A stretch of 64,000 bases of DNA from Mycetohabitans endofungorum (GCF_002927045.1 NZ_PRDW01000012.1:1-64000), one strand, 5' to 3'; positions 43,103 to 55,100 are shown, numbered from the stretch's first letter. Notes: generated by a model from the sequence alone, not told the origin. Numbers and translations: made by a program.

Positions 43103-45439
43103 ATGGAAGCGCGACACATCGACATGGGCTATTTGCCGCCGTCGGGCGCAAGCGAGGGGCTCGTACCGCGAGACTTGGTTCGCGTGATCACTGACAACCT
43201 GTGGGCTGTGGTCGGCATCGCGGCGGTGATCACGGCGCTGGCGAGCGCGTACGCGTTCTTCGCCACGCCGCTGTATTCAGCAGACACCCTGGTGCAGGTC
43301 GAAGTGCCCAAGCAAAACGAGCTGGCAGACCTGGTCACCAAACAGCCAAGCCAGAATAACAGTTCGCTGAACGGACCACCGACGCAGACCGAGATGGCGA
43401 TCGTCACCAGCCGCGCGGTCCTCGCCCCGGTGATCGCTCAGTACAGGCTGGATGTGCTCGTGACGCCGCATCGGTTTCCGGTGCTGGGCAAGATCGCCGA
43501 GGCGCTGGCCACGCGCGGCGAGCCATCGCGGGCGTGGTTTGGCCTGTCTAAGTACGCATGGGGCGGCGAGCTGGTGGATATCGCCCAACTGAACGTACCG
43601 CGCGAGTTGCAGGACAAGAAGCTTGAACTCAAGGTATCCAGCGCTCGGCGTTATCAGTTGCTGGACGAACAAGGCAATCTGCTGGTGAACGGTGTCGAGG
43701 GGCAACTGGCGCAAGCCGGCCCGGTATCGATGCTGGTCGAACGGCTGGCGGCGCGCGACGGCGAGACGTTTACCGTCGAGCGTCTGAACGAGGTGACGGC
43801 GGTACGGCGCTTCATTAATCAGCTCAAGGTCGTGCAGGTTGGCAAGGAAACCGGCATCGTGCAGATCAGCTACGAGAACAGTGATCCGGCGCTGGCTACG
43901 GCGGTGGCCAATGCGGTGACGCAAAACTACATCGGCTCGCGTGTCACGCAGACACAGGAAGAGGCGAGCAAGATGCTCGCGTTCATCAACAACGAGCTGC
44001 CGCGGCTGCGCGACGACCTAAAGCAGGCTGAGGCGCAGCTGCAGTCGCATCGGGTCGCGTCCGGCTCGATGCAGGCGACGACCGAGAGCCAGAGCTACCT
44101 GCAAGGCAGCATCGAATTTGACCGTCAGATTGCCGCACTGATCCTGCAGCGTACTCAACTGCTGGATCGGTTCACGCCGCAAAGTCCAGAAGTCAAGACG
44201 GTCGATGCGCAGCTGGCGCAGTTGCGTGCGGCCAAGGGCAAGTTCGAGTCGCGTTTTGATTCGATGCCGAGCGCCGACCGGCAATCTGCCGATCTGGCAC
44301 GCGATGCGAAGGTGGCCGAGGAAATCTACGTGGCGATGGTCAATAAGGCGCACGAGCTGTCCGTGTCGCGCGCCGGCACGGTAGGCAACGTGCATGTGAT
44401 AGACACCGCGGTGCAACCTTCCACGCCGGTCAAGCCGCGACGCGCGTTGATCATTTCGGCTGCAATCGTGCTCGGCCTGATGCTCGGGGTGCTGTATGTG
44501 ATATCGCGCCGCTATCTGTCGCAATCGGTCAGCGAGCCCGAGCAAATCGAAGGCAAGCTGCGCCTGCCGGTGTTCGGTGCGGTATTGTTCAGCGACGAGC
44601 AGGTGCGGCTGGCGCGCACGCCGCCGCTGCCCGTGCTGCCCAGGGCACGCGAGCCGTCGCTGCACGGCGACGCGCGCGGCGCGACGGCGCTGGTGGCGTC
44701 GCCCGATGCGGCGGCGGGTGGGGATCAGCCGCGTCCGCACGCCGGCGGGCTGCTGGCGGTCGCGCGTCCACGCGATGTCGCGACCGAGGCGCTGCGCGGC
44801 ATCCGCACGATGCTCAATTCGAAACTGCTCAGTGCCACGAACCGGATCGTGATGGTGACCGGCGCGACGCCTGGCACCGGCAAGAGCTTTATTTCCGCCA
44901 ATCTCGCTTTGCTGTACGCGCAAGCGGGCAAGCGCGTCTTGCTGGTCGATGCGGATCTGCGCCGCGGCCGGTTGGGTATACATTTCGGTTTGCCAACAGA
45001 TACGGTGGGGTTGGCCGAGCTGCTCGGCGACGGATTGGCGCCGGAACAGGCGATCCATCCGACCAGTGTGGCCAACCTGTCATTGCTGCCGGCCGGCGCA
45101 CGTCCCGGCAACCCGTCAGAGCTGTTGGCGATGGAGCGCATGACGGAGCAACTCACGCAGTTCAATGAGCGGTATGACTTGGTGTTGGTCGACACGCCGC
45201 CGGTGCTGGCGGTTGCCGATGCGTCGATCGTCGCCGGCTACGCAGGCGCGACGGTGCTGGTGATGCGGGAGAACGCGCAGACTGAACTGGAAGTGCAGGA
45301 AACGCTTAAGCGCTTGGGTCGGGCCGGTGCCCAGGTGGCCGGCGCGATTTTCAACGGAATGTCGGCGCGCCGCAGCGACCGCCGCAGCTACGAGTACATC
45401 TACGCTTATACGCGGGAAGGCGATGCGTCGGCAGCCTGA
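43103..45439 (+). CDS. wzc: Polysaccharide co-polymerase with BY-kinase domain
   Basis: A 778-residue protein that unites a Wzz-type chain-length domain (helices at about 28-50 and 447-465, coiled-coil region between) and a cytoplasmic tyrosine kinase: Walker A ATPGTGKS, A' LLVDADLRRGRLG and B LVLVDTPP. A short C-terminal tyrosine cluster (RSYEYIYAY) is the expected autophosphorylation tail. It controls polymer length and export together with Wza. A low-complexity linker (PPLPVLPRAREP...) precedes the kinase. The operon order wza-wzc-glycosyltransferase is standard. Confidence 0.93.
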   Translation: MEARHIDMGYLPPSGASEGLVPRDLVRVITDNLWAVVGIAAVITALASAYAFFATPLYSADTLVQVEVPKQNELADLVTKQPSQNNSSLNGPPTQTEMAIVTSRAVLAPVIAQYRLDVLVTPHRFPVLGKIAEALATRGEPSRAWFGLSKYAWGGELVDIAQLNVPRELQDKKLELKVSSARRYQLLDEQGNLLVNGVEGQLAQAGPVSMLVERLAARDGETFTVERLNEVTAVRRFINQLKVVQVGKETGIVQISYENSDPALATAVANAVTQNYIGSRVTQTQEEASKMLAFINNELPRLRDDLKQAEAQLQSHRVASGSMQATTESQSYLQGSIEFDRQIAALILQRTQLLDRFTPQSPEVKTVDAQLAQLRAAKGKFESRFDSMPSADRQSADLARDAKVAEEIYVAMVNKAHELSVSRAGTVGNVHVIDTAVQPSTPVKPRRALIISAAIVLGLMLGVLYVISRRYLSQSVSEPEQIEGKLRLPVFGAVLFSDEQVRLARTPPLPVLPRAREPSLHGDARGATALVASPDAAAGGDQPRPHAGGLLAVARPRDVATEALRGIRTMLNSKLLSATNRIVMVTGATPGTGKSFISANLALLYAQAGKRVLLVDADLRRGRLGIHFGLPTDTVGLAELLGDGLAPEQAIHPTSVANLSLLPAGARPGNPSELLAMERMTEQLTQFNERYDLVLVDTPPVLAVADASIVAGYAGATVLVMRENAQTELEVQETLKRLGRAGAQVAGAIFNGMSARRSDRRSYEYIYAYTREGDASAA

Positions 45440-46640
45440 GCGCGAGTGTTCGCATGGCGGTACCGAGCCGCTGGCGGCCGTCTCGCCGCCGCGCGTGCAG
45501 CCCGCCGCTGGCGGCGGCACGCTGGCCGGTGAACGCAGTCACGCGGCGCCGTTACCGGCGCCCATCGCGATCAACGGCAAGTTCACATCGCAGCGGCTCA
45601 CCGGCGTACAGCGCGTGGCGCGCGAACTGACCGCGGCGTTATCGCAGCAGTGCGGCACACTCGCTGCGTCGCCGCTGCTGCTAGTGCCCCGCGATCACAT
45701 AGACAGCGAACTGCCGGCCGCCACACCGCGGCGCGTGGTGCCGCATCTGCGCGGCATCCTCTGGGAGCAGCTCGCGCTGCCGTTCGCTGCTGGCTCTCGC
45801 ATGCTGCTCAGCCTGTGCAACATCGGCCCGCTGTTCAAGCGCCGCCAGGTCCTGATGATCCACGACGCCGCCGTATTTGACTTGCCGCAAGGCTACTCGA
45901 CCAAGTTCCGCCTGTGGTATCGCTTCGCGTTCACGCTGCTCAAGCGTAACGTGCAGCATATCCTCACGGTCTCGTCGTTCTCAAAGGAGCGCATCGCTGC
46001 GCGGCTCGGCGTGCCGCCCGAGCGCATTTCCGTGATTCCGCCTGGTGTCGACCACTTTGACCGACTCGAGAGCGACTATGCCGTGCTGCAGCGGTTGAAC
46101 CTATCGTTTGACCGTTTCGTGCTGATCGTCGGCTCGCTGGCGCCGGGCAAGAATCTCGCACGCACGCTGGAGGCGATTGCGTTGCTCGAGCGCAAACATC
46201 CGGAGCTTACGTTCGTGATCGTCGGCGGGCAGAACGTGAAGGTGTTCGGTTCATCGTTACCGCGCGTTGCCAGCGCTGCCAAGCACATCGTCTGGGCTGG
46301 CTACGTCAGCGATGGCGAGCTCAAGGCGTTGTACGAGAATGCGGCATGCTTCGTGTTTCCGTCGTTGTACGAAGGGTTCGGCCTGCCGCCGCTCGAGGCG
46401 ATGTACTGTGGCTGTCCGGTGATCGTCTCGCGTGAGGCGTCGCTGCCCGAAGTGTGTGGTGACGCGACGCTTTACTGCGACGCGCATGATGCGGCTGACA
46501 TTGCAGCGAAGATCGTCGAGCTGATGGGCGACGTTGAGCAGCGCCGCGCGATGCGCGAGAAGGGCCGCGCTCATGCGCAACAGTATCGTTGGGATACGTC
46601 AGCGAGCCGCTTGCTGCGAGTGCTGCGCCAGTTCGGATGA
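45423..46640 (+). CDS. Family 4-type glycosyltransferase
   Basis: A 405-residue GT-B enzyme: [13 protein letters not shown] acceptor-side start, [13 protein letters not shown], then [19 protein letters not shown] and the donor-binding motif [20 protein letters not shown] with the conserved E(x7)E. It adds a sugar to the lipid-linked unit. The ATG overlaps the end of wzc by 17 bases. The first 50 residues are low-complexity, so a later start (near [11 protein letters not shown]) is possible. It is the last gene of the operon in this window; no Wzy or Wzx follows, so the locus is incomplete here. Confidence 0.9.
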   Translation: MRRQPERECSHGGTEPLAAVSPPRVQPAAGGGTLAGERSHAAPLPAPIAINGKFTSQRLTGVQRVARELTAALSQQCGTLAASPLLLVPRDHIDSELPAATPRRVVPHLRGILWEQLALPFAAGSRMLLSLCNIGPLFKRRQVLMIHDAAVFDLPQGYSTKFRLWYRFAFTLLKRNVQHILTVSSFSKERIAARLGVPPERISVIPPGVDHFDRLESDYAVLQRLNLSFDRFVLIVGSLAPGKNLARTLEAIALLERKHPELTFVIVGGQNVKVFGSSLPRVASAAKHIVWAGYVSDGELKALYENAACFVFPSLYEGFGLPPLEAMYCGCPVIVSREASLPEVCGDATLYCDAHDAADIAAKIVELMGDVEQRRAMREKGRAHAQQYRWDTSASRLLRVLRQFG

Positions 46641-46734
46641 TGGCAGCGCCGCGGCGCACGACAGCCTGGCGGCGGACCACCGCCCGCGCGTGCTCGTGCG
46701 GCGCTCGCTCGGCATCGCCGCCGCGCGTGTTACG

Positions 46735-48780
46735 TCAGCCGGCCTCGCCAGAGCGGGGGCGGGCGAGGCCCAGCTTGGCCAGCCGCCGGTACAGTGTGGC
46801 ACGCGACATGCCCAGTGCACGTGCGGCGCGTGTTGCGTGCCAGCGATGCTCAGCCAGTGCGTCCAGGATCCTGGATCGCTCGATGGCCAGCATATCGTAG
46901 GCGTGTGTGTTACCGAACCGCTCGCTTGTTGCATCGCCGTTCGTGGCGTGCCATGCGATGCCTGTGTGCGGCGGGTGCGGACGCGGTGATTGCGCCAGGA
47001 TATCGAGCTGCGAGCGGACATCGGCCGGCAGGTGCGCTGCTGTGATCAGCTGCGTATCGCAAAGCAGGCACGCGTAGCGTAGTACGTTGCGCAGTTGCCG
47101 GACATTGCCCGGCCATGGGTGGCGCGCCAGCCGTGCGAGCAGCGTGCTGTCGAGCGTGAGCGCACGGGGCACACGCCGCGCCTCGTCCTGGAATACAGCG
47201 ACGATCACATCTTCGATATCGGCTCGATCGCGTAGCGCCGGCATCGTCAGTACGACGCCGCTGAGCCGATAATACAAATCCTCGCGGAACCGCCCGGAGG
47301 CGACCATCGCGCTCAGGTCGCGGTGGGTCGCGCAAATCACGCTTAGATCGACCTGCACTGGCGTATCGGCACCCAACGGTAACACCTCGCCTTCGGCGAG
47401 CACGCGTAGCAGCCGCGTTTGCAGATCGATCGGCATGTCGCCGATTTCATCGAGGAACAGCGTGCTGCCGTCGGCTTGCGCGATGCGTCCGCGCGCGCCT
47501 TTTGAGCGTGCGCCGGTGAACGCGCCAGGCGCGTAGCCGAACAACTCGCTCTCGATCAGCGATTCCGGAATGGCGCCGCAGTTCACGGCAATGAAGGGCT
47601 GTTTGCTTCGTTCGCCAGACGCATGGATGGCCTTAGCGAACATTTCCTTGCCGGCGCCTGTTTCGCCTAGGACCAGGATGGGCAGGTGTTCGCCCGACAG
47701 TCGCAACGCGATGCGCGCATTGCGCGCAATCACCGGGTCACGGCTGTCGAGAAATACGCGCATCGACGGCGGCGCCGCCCGCACCGATGCATCGTCGGCT
47801 GTGCGAGGGAGTGCCGGAAAGCTTAGCGCCGACGGCTGCCACGCCGACATGCCTGCCTGCGGCGCGCGTATCCGCGCGTACAGCATATCGCCCGTGGCAC
47901 GCGAGCGTAGCGCGGTCATTCGCTGCAGACCGTCGATGGGAAACAGGTCCGCGTCACGCACGTCGAACAGCATCGACAGATGCGCGGGCGCACCCGACGC
48001 GAGCATCGGAAACCGCTGCTTGGCCTCACGGTTTGCCGCGACAATGGCGCCACTGTCATCGAACGCAATGAGCACTTCCGGATTCACCTCGACGAAGTGC
48101 GGGTTGTCGTGACCGAACAACAGCCAGTACTGCGCTGTCTGTTTCACGAAGTATCCATCCTCGATCAACTGCGCAGTATGCCGTACCAGTTGATGGACGA
48201 TGCTCTGGCTGTCCGCGCCATCGGGCGACTGCAGCGCGGACGCATCCACGACGCCGATCAGCTTGCCGTCCGGTGCGAGGATCGGCGCGGCGGTGCACGT
48301 GAGGGTCGTGAACAGTGAACGGAAATGATCGATCTTATGCACGGTCATCGGCACGCATTCGGCGAGCGCGCTGCCGATACCGCAGGTGCCTTGCTCGCGC
48401 TCGGACCAGCAGGACCCGATGTACAGCCCCACTTCCTTGTACTGACGGCGCAAATGCGAATCGACTCGGTAGTCGACCGTCACACCTTGCGCGTTGGCCA
48501 GCAGCACGCAGTAGCCTGCGCTGCGCAGCGTGTCATGCAGGCGCGACAGGTATTGACCGGAGGCGAGCAGGAAATCCTCTTCCTGTTGTTGGATCTGCTT
48601 AAGCTCGTACGCCGTCAGGATCCGCGGCGATGCCGGCGATGTCGGGTCGATGCCATACAGTTGTAGTGATCTGTGCCACGATGACAGCAGCCGCGGGTTG
48701 GTATCCGGAGAATCACTTGTGCCATTGCGGACTGCATCGATCACACGGTCCACGTGGGCGGTTTTCGGATCCCTTGCCAT
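46735..48780 (-). CDS. AcoR-like sigma-54-dependent transcriptional activator
   Basis: A 681-residue activator. The start RLLSSWHRSLQLYGIDP is the AcoR/FhlA-type N-terminus, followed by a GAF sensor (about 75-220), a PAS-like part, the AAA+ core with GETGAGKEM, PGAFTGA, LFLDEIGDMP and WPGNVRQL, and a Fis-type HTH ([20 protein letters not shown]). No catabolic operon lies beside it. It is convergent with the exopolysaccharide operon, whose last gene ends 94 bases away. Confidence 0.92.
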   Translation of the reverse strand: MARDPKTAHVDRVIDAVRNGTSDSPDTNPRLLSSWHRSLQLYGIDPTSPASPRILTAYELKQIQQQEEDFLLASGQYLSRLHDTLRSAGYCVLLANAQGVTVDYRVDSHLRRQYKEVGLYIGSCWSEREQGTCGIGSALAECVPMTVHKIDHFRSLFTTLTCTAAPILAPDGKLIGVVDASALQSPDGADSQSIVHQLVRHTAQLIEDGYFVKQTAQYWLLFGHDNPHFVEVNPEVLIAFDDSGAIVAANREAKQRFPMLASGAPAHLSMLFDVRDADLFPIDGLQRMTALRSRATGDMLYARIRAPQAGMSAWQPSALSFPALPRTADDASVRAAPPSMRVFLDSRDPVIARNARIALRLSGEHLPILVLGETGAGKEMFAKAIHASGERSKQPFIAVNCGAIPESLIESELFGYAPGAFTGARSKGARGRIAQADGSTLFLDEIGDMPIDLQTRLLRVLAEGEVLPLGADTPVQVDLSVICATHRDLSAMVASGRFREDLYYRLSGVVLTMPALRDRADIEDVIVAVFQDEARRVPRALTLDSTLLARLARHPWPGNVRQLRNVLRYACLLCDTQLITAAHLPADVRSQLDILAQSPRPHPPHTGIAWHATNGDATSERFGNTHAYDMLAIERSRILDALAEHRWHATRAARALGMSRATLYRRLAKLGLARPRSGEAG

Positions 48781-49220
48781 GAAGTCACCAGCCTTCAGCC
48801 GTCATACGCCTGATTGTTCTGTCGTATCCCGCAGACATTCGAGGCCCGTATTCCCCCACCCATCTTCCATTTGCGAATGTATCAGTGTATCGATGCGTGA
48901 GACACTGTGTGCCGAGCCCATGAATCGCCTTGCCGGCCCCGTCAATCGCGGCCGGCGGCCCAATGCGCGTACATCCCGCACTCGGCCGGCGGTGCTGCAT
49001 GAGTCAAAAGTGTCTCAAGCCATCATTTGTATGTGAGGATGCCGAAACTCGTAAACGTTTGCAAGAGTTCGTTTTTCACGACAGCTCGACACCAATGGCA
49101 TGGTCGTTGCTTTTAACAGCGTGAATCGGACGGCGATCGTTGCTCAGCCGTCAGGTAAATGAAATAAGTTGAAAGAATAATGAAATGTTAGCGTAAGTCG
49201 TTGCTCGCAGCAATGGGCTG
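48781..49220. other. Divergent regulatory region
   Basis: About 440 bases between the activator and the response regulator. The part at 49020-49210 is AT-richer. No gene is supported; both promoters should lie here. Confidence 0.35.
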
Positions 49221-49268
49221 ATGTGGTTCAGTGCGACGCGGGCAGGCGCCACAAACTTATGGACTACT

Positions 49269-50099
49269 ATGCTTTGTGCCAACGATCGAAATAGTAACCC
49301 GCTCCAGTTACCGCGTGCGGGACAACTGGACGCCCCGGCCAACGTCACGTGCCTGTTGGACGACGGCGCCGCGGGTTTGACCGTCGCAGTGCTGGCCCAG
49401 AACGTGGGGCTTCATGCGCGTGTCAGGACTGCGCTGCAGGAATACGGGATCGCTTGCCGCCCATTTGGCGACGACATCTCCCTGGTCCGGGCGGTATCCC
49501 GCCATGCATTCAGTGCGGTGCTGCTCGATGCGACGGCAGGTGTCGATCCGCTGCAGCCCATCCTGGCGCGTCGGCTGTGCTATCGCGCGCTGTTGATGCC
49601 GGTGATACTGGTTGGCGTGGCAGACGACGTGGCGAGCAGCAAGGCGGTACTCGAGTCGGGTGCCGATGACATCGTGTTGGCTCCAGTCAACGCGCGCGAT
49701 TTGATGACCCGGCTGCAACTCGCGATACTACGCCATCGCCGCGACGCGCACGCGCGCGAAGGGCGGGAGCCTGTATTGCAGCGTGGCGAGTATCGGTTGG
49801 ATCGGGGTGCGTGCACTGTATCGGTGCGGGACAGACAAGTGCGGCTTACGCCGCGCGAATTCGAGATCGCATGGATACTGTTCTCGAACGAAGGCGAATA
49901 CGTCAGCCGTGAACATATCACGCGCACGATATGGGCTGGTTCCGACAAACGCGTTGATGGCGCCCTGGACCGACACATTTACAAGCTGCGCAAGAAGCTC
50001 GCGCTCAACGGCGAGAGCGGATGGGCGATTCAGCCGCTATACGGGCACGGATACCGTGTCGTCGCACTGGATGCCGCGGGGCCGCGGCAGGCGGCGTGA
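49269..50099 (+). CDS. OmpR-type response regulator with an atypical receiver
   Basis: About 276 residues. The receiver keeps a phospho-acceptor-like Asp (SAVLLDATAG), but the acidic pair after the first strand is missing (TVAVLAQN) and the usual KP is AP (DDIVLAPVNA). The winged helix is normal (VRLTPREFEIAWILFSNEG, then DGALDRHIYKLRKKL, YGHGYRV). It may act without phosphorylation, as HrpG-like regulators are suspected to. No kinase is adjacent. ATG 49269 is preferred; an earlier one at 49221 adds 16 residues. Confidence 0.85.
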   Translation: MLCANDRNSNPLQLPRAGQLDAPANVTCLLDDGAAGLTVAVLAQNVGLHARVRTALQEYGIACRPFGDDISLVRAVSRHAFSAVLLDATAGVDPLQPILARRLCYRALLMPVILVGVADDVASSKAVLESGADDIVLAPVNARDLMTRLQLAILRHRRDAHAREGREPVLQRGEYRLDRGACTVSVRDRQVRLTPREFEIAWILFSNEGEYVSREHITRTIWAGSDKRVDGALDRHIYKLRKKLALNGESGWAIQPLYGHGYRVVALDAAGPRQAA

Positions 50100-50129
50100 G
50101 CGGCACCACGTCGGCTTGGCAACAGCGGA

Positions 50130-50339
50130 TCAGTCTTCGATGCGCAGTCCGACTTTGAGGCTGACCTGCCAGTGAATGACCTTGCCACTCTCGATATGGC
50201 CGCGCGTGTCGGTGACCTCAAACCAATGCAGGTTGCGCAAGGTCCGTGACGCTTTCTCGATTGCGTTCTCGATAGCGTGCTGGATGGATTGCGTCGACGA
50301 TCCAGTCAATTCGATCTGTTTATACACGTGGTCGCTCAT
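50130..50339 (-). CDS. Dodecin
   Basis: A 69-residue dodecin: [20 protein letters not shown], then [20 protein letters not shown], with the flavin-stacking Trp in LHWFEV and the [17 protein letters not shown] ending. It forms a hollow dodecamer that stores FMN or riboflavin. ATG 50339 follows GGGAGAAAA. The gene is monocistronic and convergent with the response regulator. Confidence 0.93.
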   Translation of the reverse strand: MSDHVYKQIELTGSSTQSIQHAIENAIEKASRTLRNLHWFEVTDTRGHIESGKVIHWQVSLKVGLRIED

Positions 50340-50545
50340 AGTTTTCTCCCGGCAAAGTGGACGACGCTGGCGGCGCGTCGTCGCGTTCAGTCTTGCATGC
50401 TTGTAGCACGGCGTATGCCAGCCGCCGCACGCGCCGCGCGTGTGGCATGATGGTGCGCCGACAAGGCACGACAAGGCACGAAAGGGCAGCGAAGCCAATC
50501 CGCGTAGCGCACGAACAGCTTGACGCCGCCGTAGGGCGAGCGGCG

Positions 50546-52141
50546 CTAGTGTTGTGCCGACGTATCGACGGTGGGCGAGCCTATCGCCTGGAACAACGAT
50601 GCGGTATCTGCCAGCCGCGCGACGCGCGCGCGTATCGCATTGATACGCACCGAGTGCGCCTGCTGTTCGCTGGCGCGGACCGCCGATATCGGTAATGCCC
50701 CTAACTCATGGCGTTGTCTTGCCGCTTGCGCGGCTTGTTCGGCCGCCTGCTGCGCGGCAAGCGCGGCTGCCTGCGTGCGGGCATCCTGCTCCAGGGCGAC
50801 AAGCGTATTAGCCACGTCACGGAACGCGTCCAGCACAGTTTGCCGGTACTGGTCGAGCGCCGCATCATAGGCGTGGAGCGCAGCCCTGCGCTGTGCGCGC
50901 AGGGCGCCGCCATGGAACAGAGGCTGAGTCAGACTTGTGCCGATGTTCCACAGACGACCGGCGGCACGGGCCGCCAACGGCCAACTAAAGCCGCCTTGAC
51001 CCCACGATGCCGACAAGCTCAGGCTCGGAAACATCTGTGCGGTCGCGACGCCGACCTCGGCTGCCGCCGCCTGCACCGCTGCGTCGGCAGCGAGCACGTC
51101 CGGACGCTCGTGCAGCAGCTCCGACGGTAGTGATACGGGCACGGTGTCTGGCAAGGCGAGGCGGTCCAGCGCGAGGTCCTCGGGCGCCGCATCCGGCGTG
51201 CGGCCCATCAACACCGCCAGAGCATGCCGTGCCGCTAGCCATTGCGCGCGCAGTGGCGGCACTGCGGCCGCGGCCGCCTGCGCGTTTTGACGTGCATTAA
51301 GGGCATCGACCCGCGAGGCGGCGCCCAGTGCGACGCGCTTGTTCGTGTCGTCGGCTTCGGCTGCTGCCAATGCGGCGATGCGTTCTTGGGCATTCCATTG
51401 TGTGTGCAGCGACGCCGCGGCTAGCGCGGCGCTGACGATGTTGGCCGCGAGCGCGCGGCGTGCGGCGTCGAACTGGTACGACTGGACATCGACCTGCCGG
51501 GACAACGCTTGGTTAGCCAGCCGCGCTGCACCGAACAGGTCGATCGTGTAGTTCGCGCTAACTTGTCCGACAAAGGTGTTGTAGCGCAACGTCGGCGGCC
51601 CCTGAGTGGGCATGCCCAGCGCCCGTTGGCGCTGCACCTGCCCTCCGGCGTCGATTGACGGCAGCATGGATTCTCCGATCTGCGCACGCAGTTGTTCACG
51701 TGCGGCGGCGAGGGTTTTTTCCGCTGCCGCCAGCGTGGCGTTATTACGCAGCCCTTCGTCGACCCACGCGTTGAGGGTGTCGCACTGATACAGCATCCAC
51801 CAGCGCGGCACGGTACGCGCGCCGAGCGCGAAGCGCTGCGCTACGCCTCCCGCCGTTACGCTCTGCGCTGCACCGGGCTGCGCGGCATAGTGGAGCGGCG
51901 CAGGTGGCGTGGGCCGTTCGCCCAGCGCGAATGCGCACCCGCCGAGCAGCGTGGCGCACGCCGCGGCGACGCATGCTGTCGTTACGACCGCCGCTCGCCT
52001 GTCGGTGACGCGGCGCGGATGGGGCCCGCAGGTGAGTGACGGGCGTAAGCTAGGCCTGCGCCTGGACATGAGGGACAAGCTCGGCACGGACTCCGGCGTC
52101 GGCGAGGGTGACCACAGCGCGCTTGGCAAACGGCGCATCAT
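50546..52141 (-). CDS. RND efflux outer-membrane lipoprotein (NodT/OprM type)
   Basis: A 531-residue TolC-like outer-membrane factor. The signal ends in a lipobox (TLLGGC); two OEP repeats follow, with [36 protein letters not shown], then the second repeat [20 protein letters not shown] and [14 protein letters not shown]. It forms the exit duct for the pump. ATG 52141 overlaps the pump stop and has GGAGG 7 bases upstream. It is the last gene of the adaptor-pump-duct operon. Confidence 0.9.
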   Translation of the reverse strand: MMRRLPSALWSPSPTPESVPSLSLMSRRRPSLRPSLTCGPHPRRVTDRRAAVVTTACVAAACATLLGGCAFALGERPTPPAPLHYAAQPGAAQSVTAGGVAQRFALGARTVPRWWMLYQCDTLNAWVDEGLRNNATLAAAEKTLAAAREQLRAQIGESMLPSIDAGGQVQRQRALGMPTQGPPTLRYNTFVGQVSANYTIDLFGAARLANQALSRQVDVQSYQFDAARRALAANIVSAALAAASLHTQWNAQERIAALAAAEADDTNKRVALGAASRVDALNARQNAQAAAAAVPPLRAQWLAARHALAVLMGRTPDAAPEDLALDRLALPDTVPVSLPSELLHERPDVLAADAAVQAAAAEVGVATAQMFPSLSLSASWGQGGFSWPLAARAAGRLWNIGTSLTQPLFHGGALRAQRRAALHAYDAALDQYRQTVLDAFRDVANTLVALEQDARTQAAALAAQQAAEQAAQAARQRHELGALPISAVRASEQQAHSVRINAIRARVARLADTASLFQAIGSPTVDTSAQH

Positions 52142-55100
52142 CGTGCCTCCTGCGGTGATTGGGTTTCGTCGTTGCGCACGCGGAACCACGTGGCGTACAG
52201 CGCGGGTAGGTAGAACAGCGTCAATACGGTGGCGCTGGTAATACCGCCCATCAGCGCAGTCGCCATCGGGCCGAAGAAATTGCTGCGCAGCAGCGGGATC
52301 AGCGCTAGCACTGCAGCGGCGGCAGTCAGTGTGATGGGCCTGAAACGGCGTACCGTCGCGCCGACGATGGCGGCAAGGCGGCCATGTCCTGCCGCGATAT
52401 CCTGCTCGATCTGGTCGACCAAGATTACGGAGTTACGCATGATGATGCCGAACATCGCGATCACGCCGAGCAGCGCGACGAAGCCGAACGGCTGGCCGAA
52501 CGCGAGCAGCGCGGCGACCACGCCGATCAACCCGAGCGGTGCGGTTAACACCACCATCATGACGCGTGAGAAGCTCTGCAACTGGATCATCAGCAAGGTC
52601 AGTACAGTGATGACCATCAGCGGCAGTTGCGCATTGATCGATGCTTGCGCCTTCGCGTTTTCCTCGACCGAGCCGCCGACCTTGATGCGGTAGCCTACCG
52701 GCAGCTTCGCACGCAGCCCCGCCAATGCCTTGTCGATCGACTCGGTGACGTCGATGCCCTGTGCGCCGCCGCGCACATCGGACTGCACTGTGATCGTCGG
52801 TTGCCGATCGCGCTCCCAGATCACCGCGTATTCGAGCCCGTATGACAGCCGCCCGAGCGTGCCGAGCGGCACCGGCCCGGACGGCGTGGGCATCGCTAGC
52901 GACGCGAGCGCCGATGGGTCGACACGCTCGTTGCGGGGCGCGCGCAAGTCTACCCCGATCAGCTTGTCGCGCTCGCGATATTGCGTGACAGTGTAGCCGG
53001 ACAGCGACATCTGTAGGAAGCTAGCAATATCCTGCGACGATACGCCTAACTCGCGGGCCTTGGCCTGATCGACCGCCAAATGCACCGAGCGCTGCCCAGG
53101 CTCGTCCCAGTCGAATTGAACGTTGCGCGTGCGAGCGTCGTCCTGCATCACTGAGGCGACCTGCGTGGCGATTGCGCGTACCGTCGCGATGTCGTCGCCG
53201 CTGACGCGGAATTGCACCGGATAGCCGATCGGCGGGCCATTTTCTAGTCGGGACAGCCGCGTGCGAACACCACTGAAGTCGGTCGCGAGCTTGTCGTCGA
53301 GGAAGCGCGCGAGCGCGTCACGATCCTGGATGGACTTTGCGGTGACGACGAACTGCGCGAAGTTGGGCAGTTGCAGTTGCTGGTCCAGCGGCAGGTAAAA
53401 GCGCGGCGCGCCGCTGCCCACGAAGCTGATCGCATGGTCGATCTCCGGCCGCCCTTTGAGTAGTGCCTCGATGCGCTGCGTCTCCCGCAACGTCGCGTCG
53501 AATGATGCGCTTTCGGTCAGCCGCACGTCGATCAACAACTCCGGCCGGTCTGAACTCGGGAAGAACTGCTGCGCGACCAGACCGAAGCCGCCGAGCGCGA
53601 CCACGAAAAGGACGAGCGTCACGGCCAGCACGGCGAAGCGGCGCTTGACGCACCAGGTGATCCATACGCGCAGGCGCGCGTAAAAGCGCGTGTCGTAAAT
53701 ATCATGCTCGTGCTCGGGCCCATTCCGTTGCTGGTGTCCGTGTACTTGCTCCTGCTCCTGTTCGTCTGCGTGCCCCCGCACTTCGGGAACAGCGGGCCGC
53801 TTGCGCTCGGGCAGCAGGTGATAGCCGAGCAGCGGGATCACGATCACCGCGGCGAGCCACGATAACAGCAACGCAATGGCTGATACCTCAAAGATCGAGC
53901 GGGTGTATTCGCCGGTGGCGGACTTGGCCAACGCGATCGGCAGGAAACCGGACACGGTTACCAGCGTGCCAGTGAGCATTGGAAACGCGGTGCTGGTGTA
54001 CGCGAATGCAGCGGCTTTCGCGCGGCTCCAGCCTTGTTCGAGCTTGACGGCCATCATCTCGACCGCAATGATCGCATCATCAACCAGCAGGCCGAGGGCG
54101 AGCACCAGCGTGCCAAGCGACACCTTATGTAGCCCGATATTGAACACGCCCATCACCAGCGCGGTCACGGCCAGCACGATCGGGATCGAGATGACCACGA
54201 CCATCCCGGTGCGCAGCCCGAGCGATACGAGGCTGACCACCAGCACGATGCCGACCGCTTCGGCGACGGCCTCCATAAAGTCGTCCACGGAATGCGACAC
54301 GGCGTGCGGCATGCTGGAGACCTCGGTCAGCGCCACCCCGGCAGGCAACTGCGTGCGCAACTGCACGACGCGCGCGTCCAGCGCCTTGCCGAGCTTGATC
54401 ACGTCGCCGTCTGGCTGCATCGTCACGCCGATGCCGAGCACCGGGCGGCCGTTGAAGCGCATCTGCGTGAGCGGCGGATCATCGTAGTCGCGGCGGATCG
54501 TGGCGATGTCGCCCAGCCGGAACGAACGGTTGTTGATGCGCACCAGCGTATCGGCGAGCGCGTCAACATGATCGTATTGGCCGCTCGGCCGCACGAATAC
54601 GCGATCATCGGCGGTGGTCAGCACGCCGGCCGCCGCAACGGCGTTTTGCGTGTTGATCGCATGGGCGAGTTGTTGGGGGCTGATGCTGAGCCGGGACAAC
54701 TGTGCGTTCGAAATCTCGATATAGATATGCTGGTTCGGATCGCCGAAGTAATCGACTTTTGCGACGCCGGGCACGCGCAGCAACTCGCCGCGCAGCTGGT
54801 CCGCATAGTCGTGCAGCTGTGCGGCGGAAAACCCGTCGCCCTCCAGCGCATAGATGTTTGTGTAGACGTCGCCGAACTCGTCGTTGAAAAATGGTCCCTG
54901 CACGCCGGGCGGCAAGGTGTAGGCGATGTCGCCGATCTTCTTGCGGACCTGGTACCACGTGTCCGGCACGGCCGAGGCCGGGGCTGAATCCTTGATCGCG
55001 AAGAACAGCAGCGACTCACCAGGGCGCGAGTAGCTGCGCAGGAAGTCAAGCTTTGGAGTTTCTTGCAGCTTGCGTGCGATCCGGTCTGTGATTTGCTGCT

